A stretch of DNA of 63,275 bases from Pseudomonas sp. RIT-562. GTDB taxonomy: Bacteria > Pseudomonadota > Gammaproteobacteria > Pseudomonadales > Pseudomonadaceae. The stretch covers positions 1-63,275 of the forward strand of contig NZ_JAPJIV010000031.1 in assembly GCF_026241895.1 (NCBI RefSeq). The letters are read 5' to 3'. The position numbers and the translations under genes are program-made. Shown here one piece after another: positions 1 through 8,193 of this stretch (the first letter of the stretch is position 1; each line of letters begins with the position of its first letter). The notes beneath the pieces are model-generated. The model made no database searches. It had not been told where the DNA came from and worked only from the letters and a program-made list of their open reading frames with translations.

Positions 1-236
1 ACTCCTACGGGATCGCGGGTGTGACGCAAATGGTTTGCCCTGACGCAGAACCCGTAGGAGCCCGGCTTGCCGGCGATGGCGATCTCCGGGGCGCCATCGC
101 CAGCAAGCAGGCTCCTACGGGATCGCGGTGTGACGCAAATCGTGTGCCCTGACGCAAAACCCGTAGGAGCCCGGCTTGCCGGCGATGGCGATCTCCGGGG
201 CGCCATCGCTGGCAAGCCAGACTCCTACAAAGGTGG
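1..236. repeat. Tandem REP-type palindromes, 110-base period
   Basis: Two nearly identical units follow each other: CTCCTACGGG recurs at 2 and 112, and CTCCTAC again at 222, giving an exact 110-base spacing. Each unit carries an imperfect palindrome of the GTAGGAG...CTTGCCGGCGATGGC / GCCATCGCCAGCAAG...CTCCTAC type. This is the Pseudomonas REP class. The array lies directly downstream of the minus-strand acyl-CoA dehydrogenase gene. No gene is seen in this stretch. Confidence 0.9.
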
Positions 237-1433
237 TGTTTGATTGGCGATACGTGGTTCGCGGGGCATGCCCAGCGCGCGTTCGGCAATCACGTTGCGC
301 TGGATTTCATTACTGCCGCCGTAGATGGTATCGGCGCGGGTGAACAGGAACAGCGACTGCAGGCGGCTGAGCTGATATGGCGCGGCGTCGAGGATTTCTG
401 CGGCATCGCCCAGTACATCCATGGCCAGCTTGCCCAGGTCGCTGTGCCAGGTCGACCAGGCCAGTTTGTAGATCATCGCTTCGCGCCCCAGGTTGCCGTC
501 CTGCGGGCCGGAAAGCATGCGCAGCGAGTTGTAGCGCAACACTTTCAGCCCGGCCCAGGCCTGGGCGATGCGCTGGCGCACCAGCGGATCACGGGCGGCA
601 CCATTGTCGCGGGCGATGCGGATGATTTCGTCGAGCTCGTTGTGAAACTGCATCTGTTGGCCCAGCGTCGACACTCCGCGCTCGAAACCCAGCAGCGCCA
701 TGGCGATCTTCCAGCCGTCGCCCGGTTGGCCAATCAGGTTGTCGGCACGGGTGACGGTCTGGTCGAAGAACACTTCGTTGAACTCACTGGTGCCGGTCAA
801 TTGCTGGATCGGTTGCACGCGAATGCTGTCCTGCGCCATCGGCACCAGCAGGAACGACAAACCGTGATGTCCCTGGCTACCAGGCTCGGTGCGCGCCAAG
901 ACAAAACACCAATCGGCCTCGTGGGCCAGGGAGGTCCAGACCTTCTGCCCGCTGATCAGCCAGTGCTCGCCGGTTTCGTCCAGCTTCGCCCGGGTTTGCA
1001 CGTTCGCCAGATCGGAACCGGCCCCCGGCTCCGAGTAGCCCTGGCACCAGAACTGGCTGCCGTCGAGAATGCCGGGTAACAGGCGCTGCTGTTGGGCGGG
1101 GGTGCCAAAGGCGGCGAGCGTCGGGCCCACCAGGCCTTCGCCGATATGGCCCATGCGCCCGGGGCCGCCGGCGCGGGCATATTCCTCGTGGAAAATCACC
1201 TGCTGGCTGATCGACAGCCCGCGGCCGCCGTGTTCTTTCGACCAGCCCACGCCGATCCAGGCACCGCTGGCCAACTCGCGTTCCCAGGCTTTGCGCTCTT
1301 CGGGAAAGCTGTGCTCGTCCCCCGGGCCGCCGCGAAATCGCAAAGGCGCAAACTCGCCGCTCAGGTGCTCGGTCATCCATTGGGCAACCTCTTCGCGGAA
1401 CGCTTCGTCGGCACTACTGAAACCGATTTTCAT
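225..1433 (-). CDS. fadE30: FadE30-like acyl-CoA dehydrogenase (steroid C/D-ring degradation)
   Basis: A 402-residue FAD acyl-CoA dehydrogenase. It has the substrate/FAD-loop motif WCQGYSEPGAGSDLA near residue 130, KVWTSLAH, ERGVSTLGQQ, and a C-terminal TRADTIYGGSNEIQRN near residue 365. From memory of the family these blocks match mycobacterial FadE30, which desaturates the propionyl side chain of HIP-CoA, the C/D-ring remnant of steroids. The start ATG overlaps the stop of the upstream acyl-CoA dehydrogenase gene (ATGA, 1430-1433), so the two are translationally coupled and probably form one heteromeric enzyme (inference). The final bases run into the REP array. Family assignment is very secure; the FadE30 orthology is recognition by eye, not an alignment. 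Confidence 0.88.
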   Translation of the reverse strand: MKIGFSSADEAFREEVAQWMTEHLSGEFAPLRFRGGPGDEHSFPEERKAWERELASGAWIGVGWSKEHGGRGLSISQQVIFHEEYARAGGPGRMGHIGEGLVGPTLAAFGTPAQQQRLLPGILDGSQFWCQGYSEPGAGSDLANVQTRAKLDETGEHWLISGQKVWTSLAHEADWCFVLARTEPGSQGHHGLSFLLVPMAQDSIRVQPIQQLTGTSEFNEVFFDQTVTRADNLIGQPGDGWKIAMALLGFERGVSTLGQQMQFHNELDEIIRIARDNGAARDPLVRQRIAQAWAGLKVLRYNSLRMLSGPQDGNLGREAMIYKLAWSTWHSDLGKLAMDVLGDAAEILDAAPYQLSRLQSLFLFTRADTIYGGSNEIQRNVIAERALGMPREPRIANQTPPL

Positions 1434-2602
1434 GCTTGCTCTCCCAAAAGATGCGCGGCCAGGCGCTCACGGTGCAGCGCCGGGCTACCCAGCAGTTGTT
1501 CACTGGCGCGGGCGCGTTTGAAGTACAGGTGTGGATCGTATTCCCAGGTGAACCCGACGCCGCCATGCAATTGGATCGACTCGGCGGCGCAGTGAAAGAA
1601 CGCTTCACTGGCATGAATCTTCGCCGTTGCCGCCGCTTGCTCAAGCTCCTTGGCCACCGTTGCATCGCCTTGCGGATCCAGATATTCCTGGGCCACGCAG
1701 GCCGCGTAGTAGGCCGCCGACCTGGCGCATTCGACTTGCAGCATCATGTCCGCGCAGCGGTGTTTGATGGCCTGGAAGCTGGCGATGGTGCGTTGGAACT
1801 GGCGGCGCTCGGTGATGTACGCCAGGGTCAGGTCAAGGGCCTGCTGGGCACCGCCAGTCTGCTCGGCCGCGAGACCGATGGCGGCGATCAGCAAGGTGTC
1901 GCGCAGCACCGCCCAACCGTGCGCAGGGCCGCACAGTTGTTGCGCATCGCTGACCTGCACCCGATGCAGTTCGATACGGGCCAGGCGTCGGGTCTGATCC
2001 AGGGTGGCCAGCGGAGTGCGCAGCACCCCCGGCGTATCGGCTGGCAAGACAAACAGGCTGATGCCTTGTTCGTCCTGGGAACCGGGAGTGCGAGCGGCGA
2101 CGATCAGCAGGTCGGCCGAGGCGCCGTCGATGACTTGGGCGTACTGACCGTCCAGGGTCCAGCCTCCCGCCTGCGGCTTGGCCACGGTTTGCACGCTGCG
2201 GGCTTCCAGTCCAGGAACGCTGGCAAAGGCCAGGGTGGCGCGGGTTTCGCCAGCGGCAATCGCGCCCAGCCAGTGTTCCTGCAGCGCTTCATTGTGACCG
2301 AGCATCAGGGCCGGCGTGGCCAGGCACGCCGTGGCGAACAGGGGCGAACCGAGCAGGTAGCGACCGCTCTGTTCCAGCAGGATCGCCAGCTCGACAAATC
2401 CCAGGCCCATGCCGCCAAAACGCTCGGGCACCATCAGGGCTGGCCAGTACAGTTCCTGGCCGATCCGTTGCCAGACTTCGGGGTCATGGGCGTCCGGACG
2501 GATCATCGCGGCGCGCACCGCATGCGTGTCGCTGACCTGGGCGAGAAAACGCTCGGCGCTGTCGCGAATCATCAGGTGCTCTTCGGTAAAAGCGAACTCC
2601 AT
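1430..2602 (-). CDS. Acyl-CoA dehydrogenase, partner subunit of FadE30 (ScdC-type)
   Basis: A 390-residue acyl-CoA dehydrogenase starting MEFAFTEEHL. An earlier in-frame start at 2620 is possible, but the family N-terminus begins here. It has the usual N-terminal helical domain, a poorly conserved middle domain, and the C-terminal ERRQFQRTIASFQAIKHRCAD and IQLHGGVGFTWEYDPHLYFKR blocks. The diverged middle and the absence of the YxGGxNEIQR ending seen in its neighbour fit the second subunit of alpha2beta2 steroid acyl-CoA dehydrogenases (known for this group; pairing here is inferred). It is the first gene of a two-gene minus-strand operon divergent from the hsaC operon, and it overlaps fadE30 by four bases. 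Confidence 0.85.
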   Translation of the reverse strand: MEFAFTEEHLMIRDSAERFLAQVSDTHAVRAAMIRPDAHDPEVWQRIGQELYWPALMVPERFGGMGLGFVELAILLEQSGRYLLGSPLFATACLATPALMLGHNEALQEHWLGAIAAGETRATLAFASVPGLEARSVQTVAKPQAGGWTLDGQYAQVIDGASADLLIVAARTPGSQDEQGISLFVLPADTPGVLRTPLATLDQTRRLARIELHRVQVSDAQQLCGPAHGWAVLRDTLLIAAIGLAAEQTGGAQQALDLTLAYITERRQFQRTIASFQAIKHRCADMMLQVECARSAAYYAACVAQEYLDPQGDATVAKELEQAAATAKIHASEAFFHCAAESIQLHGGVGFTWEYDPHLYFKRARASEQLLGSPALHRERLAAHLLGEQA

Positions 2603-2663
2603 GGGGGGCTGTCTCTGCAAGGCGGATGGGTGCTTGAAGTCTGGAGCCGTGAGGCCGTGTTCG

Positions 2664-2681
2664 AATCACTAAAACGGACTA
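2664..2681 (-). promoter_or_regulatory. Candidate steroid-regulon motif, fadE30 operon (weak right half)
   Basis: On the minus strand the bases read TAGTCCGTTTTAGTGATT. The left half TAGTCCG equals that of the site upstream of the DUF1329 gene; the right half is degenerate. It ends about 62 bases before the start at 2602, the same distance as the other candidate sites in the island. Confidence 0.4.
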
Positions 2682-2732
2682 GGGCCAGCGCGTCTGCGTT
2701 GTTCTGCGGCAACCTGGCTGTTAGCGGGTGGT

Positions 2733-2750
2733 TAGTCTCAACGGACGATG
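2733..2750 (+). promoter_or_regulatory. Candidate steroid-regulon motif, hsaC operon
   Basis: The bases read TAGTCTCAACGGACGATG, ending 64 bases before the hsaC start. The same TAGTC-N5-GRACGATG pattern occurs before the DUF1329 and kshA genes. The binding protein is unknown; the LuxR-type regulator at 15489 is the obvious candidate (inference). Confidence 0.5.
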
Positions 2751-2813
2751 AAGCCTTGGGCGGCGCTTTGCACAATGTGTGACGTAAGCCATTCAGCCAC
2801 CGAGGACCAAGGC

Positions 2814-3704
2814 ATGATCGACATTCGCGGTTTGAGCTATTTCGTGTCGCAGATCGAAAACCTCAGCCATTGGCAGCGTTACGCCGAAGATGTACTGGGC
2901 ATGCAAGTGCGGCCGGCGCCGGGCGGTGGTTTGTACGTGAAAATGGACGAGCGTCCGTTCCGTATGCTCATCCTCGAAGGCCCCGAGGCGAAGTACCTGG
3001 CGTCCGGTTGGGAGCTGGCCAACGAGCCAGCGTTCCAGGCAGCGCTTGAGCATTTGACTGCCGCCGGTATCGAATGGCAGCCGGGTACTGACGCCGAGAT
3101 CGATCAACGCGGCGTGCAGGCCCTGGTCAAACTCACCGACCCCTCGGGCAATTGCCATGAATTGAGCTGGGGCCATCGCTCCGATTGCCTGCCATTCATT
3201 TCGCCCCAGGGCGTGCCGCGCTTCATCACCGGCGACATGGGCCTGGGTCACACCGTGCTGCCGGCACCGAATTTCGACGCCACGCTGGCGTTCGCCAAGG
3301 ACGTGCTCGGTTTCCAGCTGTCGGACATTTTCAACTTTCGTCCCGACGCTTCGGCCCCGCCGATCCGGATTCACTTCCTGCATTGCCAGAACGCCCGCCA
3401 TCACAGTCTGGCACTGGCCGAGTACCCGGTGCCGTCAGGCTGCGTGCACGTCATGGTCGAGGTCGATTCGATGACCGAAGTCGGCCGTGCCCACGACCGC
3501 CTGCACGCCCATGACGTCAGCCTCTCGGCAACCCTCGGCCAACACCTCAACGACCGGATGACCAGTTTCTATATGAAGACGCCGTCTGGCTTCGACCTGG
3601 AGTACGGGTTTGGCGGATTGCAAGTCGACTGGGCCGAGCATTTGGCATTCGAGTTCACCCGCGTGAGCATTTGGGGGCACGACTTTTCGGTCGGCCATCA
3701 GTAA
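2814..3704 (+). CDS. hsaC: HsaC/TesB-like extradiol dioxygenase (4,9-DSHA dioxygenase)
   Basis: A 296-residue two-module VOC/extradiol dioxygenase. The likely iron ligands of the C-terminal module are visible: His146 (GLGHTVL), His212 (GCVHVMVEV) and Glu263 (FDLEYG). The blocks HLNDRMTSFYMKTPSGFD and VSIWGHDFSVG closely recall HsaC, which meta-cleaves the catecholic ring A of 3,4-DHSA during steroid breakdown, giving 4,9-DSHA (known family chemistry). The start at 2814 (MIDIRGL) fits the family N-terminus and follows CGAGGACCAAGGC; a longer reading from 2748 lacks support. It is the first gene of the long plus-strand operon, only 9 bases before ipdA. 2,3-Dihydroxybiphenyl dioxygenase is the main alternative, but the context argues for the steroid role. 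Confidence 0.85.
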   Translation: MIDIRGLSYFVSQIENLSHWQRYAEDVLGMQVRPAPGGGLYVKMDERPFRMLILEGPEAKYLASGWELANEPAFQAALEHLTAAGIEWQPGTDAEIDQRGVQALVKLTDPSGNCHELSWGHRSDCLPFISPQGVPRFITGDMGLGHTVLPAPNFDATLAFAKDVLGFQLSDIFNFRPDASAPPIRIHFLHCQNARHHSLALAEYPVPSGCVHVMVEVDSMTEVGRAHDRLHAHDVSLSATLGQHLNDRMTSFYMKTPSGFDLEYGFGGLQVDWAEHLAFEFTRVSIWGHDFSVGHQ

Positions 3705-3713
3705 GGAATTGTC

Positions 3714-4592
3714 ATGATGAATAAACAACTGACGGCGGCCGATGCGGTCGCTCAACTGCGCGATGGCATGACCATCGGTTTCGGCGGCTGGGGCCCACGG
3801 CGCAAGCCGATGGCCATTGTGCGCGAGATCCTGCGCTCGCCAGTCAAGGACCTGACGGTGGTTGCCTATGGCGGCCCCGAAGTGGGCATGCTGTGTGCAG
3901 CCGGCAAGGTCAAGAAACTGGTGTTCGGCTTCGCCACGCTGGACGCGATTCCGCTGGAACCTTACTACCGCAAGGCCCGCGAAGCCGGCGAGCTGGAGCT
4001 GATGGAACTCGATGAAGGCATGTTCCAGTGGGGCCTGCGGGCCGCCGGCATGCGCTTGCCGTTCCTGCCGACCCGCTGCGGCCTGGCCACCGATGTGGCG
4101 CGCCTCAATCCGCAGATCAAGACCATCGAGTCGCCCTATGCCGATGGCGAGGTGCTGCTGGCGATGCCGGCGCTCAATCTCGACGTGGCGTTCCTGCATG
4201 TGAACGTCGCTGACCGCCTGGGCAACTGCCTGGTGACCGGGCCGGACCCGTACTTCGATCACTTGTTCGCCCGTGCCGCCAACCAGTGTTTCGTTTCCTG
4301 CGAACGCCTGGAAGATCGTCTGGCGCTGAGTGCCGATCAAGCCCGCTTCAATACCTTCGAACGTTATCTGGTGAGCGGAGTGGTGCACGCGCCCCTCGGT
4401 GCCCACCCGACGCTCTGCGCGCCGGATTACGGCTGGGACATCAAGCACCTCAAGGGCTACGTCGCCAGCAGCCAGGCTGAAAACGGCTGGCAGGACTATG
4501 TGCAGACCTACGTCGCCGGTGGCGAGCAGGCCTATCAGGCACAGAACGGCGGTGCCGACTCCATGGGCGCCTTGCCCCTTCCCGTGTTCTGA
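3714..4592 (+). CDS. ipdA: IpdA-like CoA-transferase-fold hydrolase, alpha subunit
   Basis: A 292-residue family I CoA-transferase alpha subunit. It has the N-terminal GMTIGFGGWGPRRKPMA block, then VVAYGGPEVGMLCAAGKVK, and a central RLPFLPTRCGL stretch, all characteristic of IpdA. IpdAB does not transfer CoA in the steroid pathway but hydrolytically opens the last carbocyclic ring of COCHEA-CoA (known for actinobacteria; the Comamonas counterpart is ScdL1L2). Length equals that of the mycobacterial protein. It starts with two adjacent ATG codons (3714, 3717) after AAGGAATTGTC and is followed 12 bases later by ipdB. The function is inferred from the pair plus neighbouring ipdC and echA20. Confidence 0.88.
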   Translation: MMNKQLTAADAVAQLRDGMTIGFGGWGPRRKPMAIVREILRSPVKDLTVVAYGGPEVGMLCAAGKVKKLVFGFATLDAIPLEPYYRKAREAGELELMELDEGMFQWGLRAAGMRLPFLPTRCGLATDVARLNPQIKTIESPYADGEVLLAMPALNLDVAFLHVNVADRLGNCLVTGPDPYFDHLFARAANQCFVSCERLEDRLALSADQARFNTFERYLVSGVVHAPLGAHPTLCAPDYGWDIKHLKGYVASSQAENGWQDYVQTYVAGGEQAYQAQNGGADSMGALPLPVF

Positions 4593-4604
4593 GGATTAGC
4601 GATT

Positions 4605-5402
4605 ATGTCTGCAACCTGTGATTTTACCCTCGCTGAACTGATGATCGTCGCCGCTTCCGAGGCCTGGCGCGGCAACGGTGAAGTGATCGCCTCTGGCCTG
4701 GGCGTGATTCCGCGCCTGGGCGCCAGCCTGGCCAAGCTGACCCACAGCCCGGAACTGTTGATGACCGACAGCGAGGCGTTTCTGGTCGAAGAGCCGATTC
4801 CCCTGGGGCCGCGTGGCGACTATGTGGCGCAATACTCCGGCTACATGTCGTTCGAGCGGGTCTTTGAATGCGTGTGGGGCGGTCGCCGTCACGCGATGAT
4901 CGGGCCGACCCAGATCGACCGCTGGGGCCAGACCAACCTGTCTTGCGTCGGCGATTACCAAAAGCCCAGGACCGCGATTCTCGGTGTGCGCGGGCTGCCC
5001 GGCAACAGCATCAACCACCTCAACTCCTTCTTCGTGCCCAGCCACAACACCCGGGTGTTCGTCAGCGGCGAAGTGGACATGGTCTCCGGCGTCGGCTTCA
5101 AGGCCGACCGCTGGCCCAAAGGCGCGCGTCGCGACTTGATGGACATTCGCTGCGTGGTCAGCGACCTGTGTGTGCTCGACTTCGACGGCCCCGAGCGCGC
5201 GGTGCAAGTGCGCTCGCTGCACCCCGGCGTGACCTTCGAACAGGTCCAGGACAACACCGGTTTCCCGTTGCTCAAGTCGGCGCAGTTGCATGAAACCGTA
5301 CACCCGAGCCACGAGCAGTTGGCATTGATCCGTCGACTCGACCCCCACGATTACCGCGCCACCGCGATCAAGGGCAACCCGTCCGGCATCCGTACGGCCT
5401 GA
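4605..5402 (+). CDS. ipdB: IpdB-like CoA-transferase-fold hydrolase, beta subunit
   Basis: A 265-residue CoA-transferase beta subunit. Visible blocks are NGEVIASGLGVIPRLGASLA near residue 25, MIGPTQIDRWGQTNLSC near residue 100, and LPGNSINHLNSFFVPSHNTR near residue 135. The order IpdA-IpdB with short spacing is the usual heteromer arrangement. In the steroid pathway the complex opens the remaining ring of COCHEA-CoA, committing the C/D skeleton to beta-oxidation (known). Its stop lies 15 bases before the start chosen for the next gene, so the operon is compact. Confidence 0.88.
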   Translation: MSATCDFTLAELMIVAASEAWRGNGEVIASGLGVIPRLGASLAKLTHSPELLMTDSEAFLVEEPIPLGPRGDYVAQYSGYMSFERVFECVWGGRRHAMIGPTQIDRWGQTNLSCVGDYQKPRTAILGVRGLPGNSINHLNSFFVPSHNTRVFVSGEVDMVSGVGFKADRWPKGARRDLMDIRCVVSDLCVLDFDGPERAVQVRSLHPGVTFEQVQDNTGFPLLKSAQLHETVHPSHEQLALIRRLDPHDYRATAIKGNPSGIRTA

Positions 5403-5417
5403 CCCATGGAGGCGAGC

Positions 5418-6326
5418 ATGCACAGCAGCGACAGTGAGTTCATCGTCCGCCAGGACAACGCGATCTACGAGACCGAAACGCCGGTGCTGTACAGCGTGGC
5501 CGAGGGCATCGCCACGCTGACGCTGAACCGGCCGACCTTCAACAATGCGCAAAACTCGCAGATGACCTATGCCCTCGACGCCGCGTTCCGCGAGGCGGTG
5601 AACGACGACACGGTCAAGGTCATCGTCCTGCGCGGCAACGGCAAACACTTTTCGGCGGGCCACGATATCGGCACGCCGGGACGGGATATCGATAAGCCAT
5701 TCGAGCGCGCTCACCTGTGGTGGGATCACACCAACAAGCCTGGTGGCGAACAGCTGTATGCCCGCGAGCAAGAGGTGTACCTGGGCATGTGCCGGCGCTG
5801 GCGCGAGCTGCCCAAGCCGACAATCGCCATGGTCCATGGTGCGTGCATCGCCGGGGGGCTGATGCTGGCCTGGGTCTGTGATTTGATCGTCGCCAGTGAC
5901 GATGCGTTCTTCCAGGATCCCGTGGTGCGCATGGGCATTCCGGGGGTGGAGTATTTTGCCCATCCCTATGAGATGAATCCGCGTATCGCCAAGGAATTTC
6001 TCTTTACCGGCGACCGCATGAGCGCCACGCGCGCCTGGCAGGTGGGCATGGTCAACCGCCTGGTCCCGCGCGAGGAGCTGGAGCAGGCCACTTACGCCCT
6101 GGCCGCCGGCATTGCCCGTCAGCCCCGCATGGGCCTGGCCCTGACCAAGCAGGCGATCAACCACGTCGAAGACCTGCAAGGCAAACGTACGGCGATGGAT
6201 GCCGTGTTCGCCTGGCACCACTTTGCTCACGCCCATAACGAGCTGTTGTCCGGCGACAAACTGGGCGGCTTCGATGCCAAGGGCATGGCCCGCGCCAACA
6301 AGCAGGCCGAGGACAAAAGCCAATGA
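5418..6326 (+). CDS. Enoyl-CoA hydratase of the steroid cluster (ScdN-like)
   Basis: A 302-residue crotonase-fold protein. The typical blocks are ATLTLNRPTFNNAQN (N-terminal), GNGKHFSAGHDIG (first oxyanion segment, near residue 75) and MVHGACIAGGLMLAW (second oxyanion segment). It is longer than ordinary crotonases (about 260) because of an insertion near residues 80-120 (PGRDIDKPFERAHLWWDHTN). The ATG at 5418 has GGAGG six bases upstream; the ATG at 5406 lies inside that ribosome site and is unlikely. It overlaps ipdC by ATGA. In Comamonas a CoA-hydratase gene (scdN) sits in the same position, so a hydration step on ring-C/D CoA esters is likely (inference). Confidence 0.8.
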   Translation: MHSSDSEFIVRQDNAIYETETPVLYSVAEGIATLTLNRPTFNNAQNSQMTYALDAAFREAVNDDTVKVIVLRGNGKHFSAGHDIGTPGRDIDKPFERAHLWWDHTNKPGGEQLYAREQEVYLGMCRRWRELPKPTIAMVHGACIAGGLMLAWVCDLIVASDDAFFQDPVVRMGIPGVEYFAHPYEMNPRIAKEFLFTGDRMSATRAWQVGMVNRLVPREELEQATYALAAGIARQPRMGLALTKQAINHVEDLQGKRTAMDAVFAWHHFAHAHNELLSGDKLGGFDAKGMARANKQAEDKSQ

Positions 6327-7435
6327 ACCGCTGGCTCCAGACGCCGCTGACCGAAGCCCTCGGTTGCCGTTACCCGATCATTCAAACCGCCATGGGCTGG
6401 GTCGCCGACGCCAACCTGGTGATCGGCACGACCCAGGCCGGAGGCTTCGGTTTCCTGGCCGGGGCGACCATTGCCGCCGATGAGCTGGAAAGCGAAATCC
6501 GCAAGGTGATCGACGCCACCGGTGGCAGCAATTTCGGTCTGAACTTTCATATGTTCCAGGATAACGCCGCCCAGTGCGTCGACCTGGCAATCCAATACCG
6601 CTTGCGCGCCGTCAGCTACGGCCGTGGCCCCGACAAACAGACCATCGCGCGCTTCAAAGCGGCCAACGTGTTGTGCATTCCGACTGTCGGCGCCTTGAAA
6701 CACGCGCTCAAGGCCGTTGAACTGGGCGCCGACATGATTACCGTGCAGGGCGGCGAGGGCGGCGGCCATACCGGCGGAGTGCCCAGCTCAATCCTGCTGC
6801 CCCAGGTGTTGGCGGCGGTCAAGGTGCCCGTGATCGCAGCGGGTGGTTTCTCCACCGGCCGTGGCCTGGCTTCGGTGCTCGCCGCCGGCGGTGCCGGGAT
6901 CGCCATGGGCACGCGGTTTCTCATGACCCGCGAATCGCCGACCCCGGCCGCGACGCTGGAGCGTTATCTGCAGGTCAACGACCCGCAGCAGGTCCGCGTG
7001 ACCACTGCGGTAGACGGCATGCGCCATCGCATGATCGAAAACCGCTTTATCAATCGCCTCGAGCGAGCCGGTTCGTTCGGGCGCCTGCGCATTGCCCTGG
7101 GCAGCGCCTGGCAATGGAAACAGCAGACCGGCATGAGCTTGGGCCACATGCTTGCCGTGTTCATCCGGGCACTACGTGAAGACCCCTCGCAGTTGTCGCA
7201 AGTCGTCATGGCGGCCAACCAGCCGGTGCTGTTGCAGCGCTCGATGGTCGATGGCGCACCCGACGAAGGCATTTTGTCCAGCGGCCAGGTCGCAGCAGCC
7301 ATTGGCGAGCTGCTCACCTGTCGCCAAGTCATCGAAGGCATCGCCAGCGAAGCCGGGCAATGCCTGGATGCGCTCCTGGCACGCAGTCAGTCGTCCACCT
7401 CAACTCATCCCGCCAGTATCGGAGAACCCCTGTGA
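6323..7435 (+). CDS. ipdC: IpdC-like flavin-dependent CoA-ester reductase (nitronate monooxygenase family)
   Basis: A 370-residue TIM-barrel FMN protein of the nitronate monooxygenase/enoyl reductase family. Diagnostic stretches are PIIQTAMGWVADANLV near residue 18, TVQGGEGGGHTGGVPSS near residue 142, and VIAAGGFSTGRGLASVLAAG near residue 172. General databases would call it nitronate monooxygenase. The position between ipdAB and echA20 and the VTTAVDGMRHRMI segment point instead to IpdC, which prepares the HIP-derived CoA ester for ring opening (known for actinobacteria; ScdK in Comamonas). It overlaps its neighbours by ATGA upstream and GTGA downstream. Confidence 0.85.
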   Translation: MNRWLQTPLTEALGCRYPIIQTAMGWVADANLVIGTTQAGGFGFLAGATIAADELESEIRKVIDATGGSNFGLNFHMFQDNAAQCVDLAIQYRLRAVSYGRGPDKQTIARFKAANVLCIPTVGALKHALKAVELGADMITVQGGEGGGHTGGVPSSILLPQVLAAVKVPVIAAGGFSTGRGLASVLAAGGAGIAMGTRFLMTRESPTPAATLERYLQVNDPQQVRVTTAVDGMRHRMIENRFINRLERAGSFGRLRIALGSAWQWKQQTGMSLGHMLAVFIRALREDPSQLSQVVMAANQPVLLQRSMVDGAPDEGILSSGQVAAAIGELLTCRQVIEGIASEAGQCLDALLARSQSSTSTHPASIGEPL

Positions 7436-8184
7436 ACCAGGCATTTACGACACAACTCAATCAGGGGATCGCTGAACTGGTGATCGCCAAGCCCCCGGTC
7501 AACGCCCTCGACAGCGCCGAGTGGCACGCGCTGGCGCAGCAGATAGAGGCCCTCGGCGCCGACCCCGAAGTGCGGGTGATCGTGATTCGCGCCGAAGGTC
7601 GCGGGTTTTGCGCCGGGGTCGACATCAAGGAACTGGACAAATATCCGGAGCGCATCGTCCAGGTCAATTCGGGTAACTACGCCACGTTCAAGGCGGTGCA
7701 CCGCAATCCGGTGCCGGTGATTGTCGCGGTGCATGGCTTTGTCCTCGGCGGCGGCATCGGCATCACGGGGGCGGCAGATATCGTCGTCGCGTCCGAGTGC
7801 GCGACGTTTGCCCTGCCGGAAGTCGACCGTGGCGCCATGGGCGGCGGTGCGCACCTGCAGCGCCTGTTCCCGGTGCAAAAAGTCCGCTACCTGTTTTTCA
7901 CCGGCGACAGCATCAGCGCCCCGGATGCCCTGCAATACGGCTTCATCGAACGCATCGTGCCCAAGGATCAGCTGCGCGAAACCGCGCTGGGTATCGCGGC
8001 GAAAATCGCGGAAAAAAGCCCGGGCATGATCCGCATCGCCAAGGAAGCCTTGAATGGCATCGAAGACGGCAACCTGGAAGACAAATACCGCTGGGAGCAG
8101 GGTTTCACCATGCAGGCCTATAGCAGTCCGGACTCTGCGGAAACGCGCCGGGCCTTCGTCGAAAAACGCGACGCCAAGTTCTGA
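7432..8184 (+). CDS. echA20: EchA20-like ring-opening crotonase
   Basis: A 250-residue crotonase. GTG at 7432 is chosen because GGAG lies seven bases upstream and it overlaps the ipdC stop as GTGA; a longer reading from 7360 adds residues foreign to the family. Blocks IAKPPVNALDSAEWHAL, RAEGRGFCAGVDIKEL and HGFVLGGGIGITGAADIVVAS, plus YRWEQGFTMQ near the C-terminus, resemble mycobacterial EchA20, which hydrolytically opens a ring of the steroid-derived CoA thioester before IpdAB (known). ScdY is the Comamonas equivalent. An ordinary enoyl-CoA hydratase is the alternative. Confidence 0.85.
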   Translation: MNQAFTTQLNQGIAELVIAKPPVNALDSAEWHALAQQIEALGADPEVRVIVIRAEGRGFCAGVDIKELDKYPERIVQVNSGNYATFKAVHRNPVPVIVAVHGFVLGGGIGITGAADIVVASECATFALPEVDRGAMGGGAHLQRLFPVQKVRYLFFTGDSISAPDALQYGFIERIVPKDQLRETALGIAAKIAEKSPGMIRIAKEALNGIEDGNLEDKYRWEQGFTMQAYSSPDSAETRRAFVEKRDAKF

Positions 8185-8193
8185 GATAACGCC

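Noticed and set aside
1436..2782. 448-residue plus-strand frame over the acyl-CoA dehydrogenase genes
   Set aside because: Antisense to a clearly recognisable acyl-CoA dehydrogenase; no domain seen.
4596..6323. 575-residue open frame on the minus strand antisense to ipdB and the hydratase gene
   Set aside because: It mirrors high-GC coding genes whose products match known families; the antisense product has no recognisable domain and no ribosome site.
6323..7435. Nitronate monooxygenase as the function of the TIM-barrel flavoprotein
   Set aside because: Family name only; its place between ipdAB and echA20 supports the IpdC role instead.
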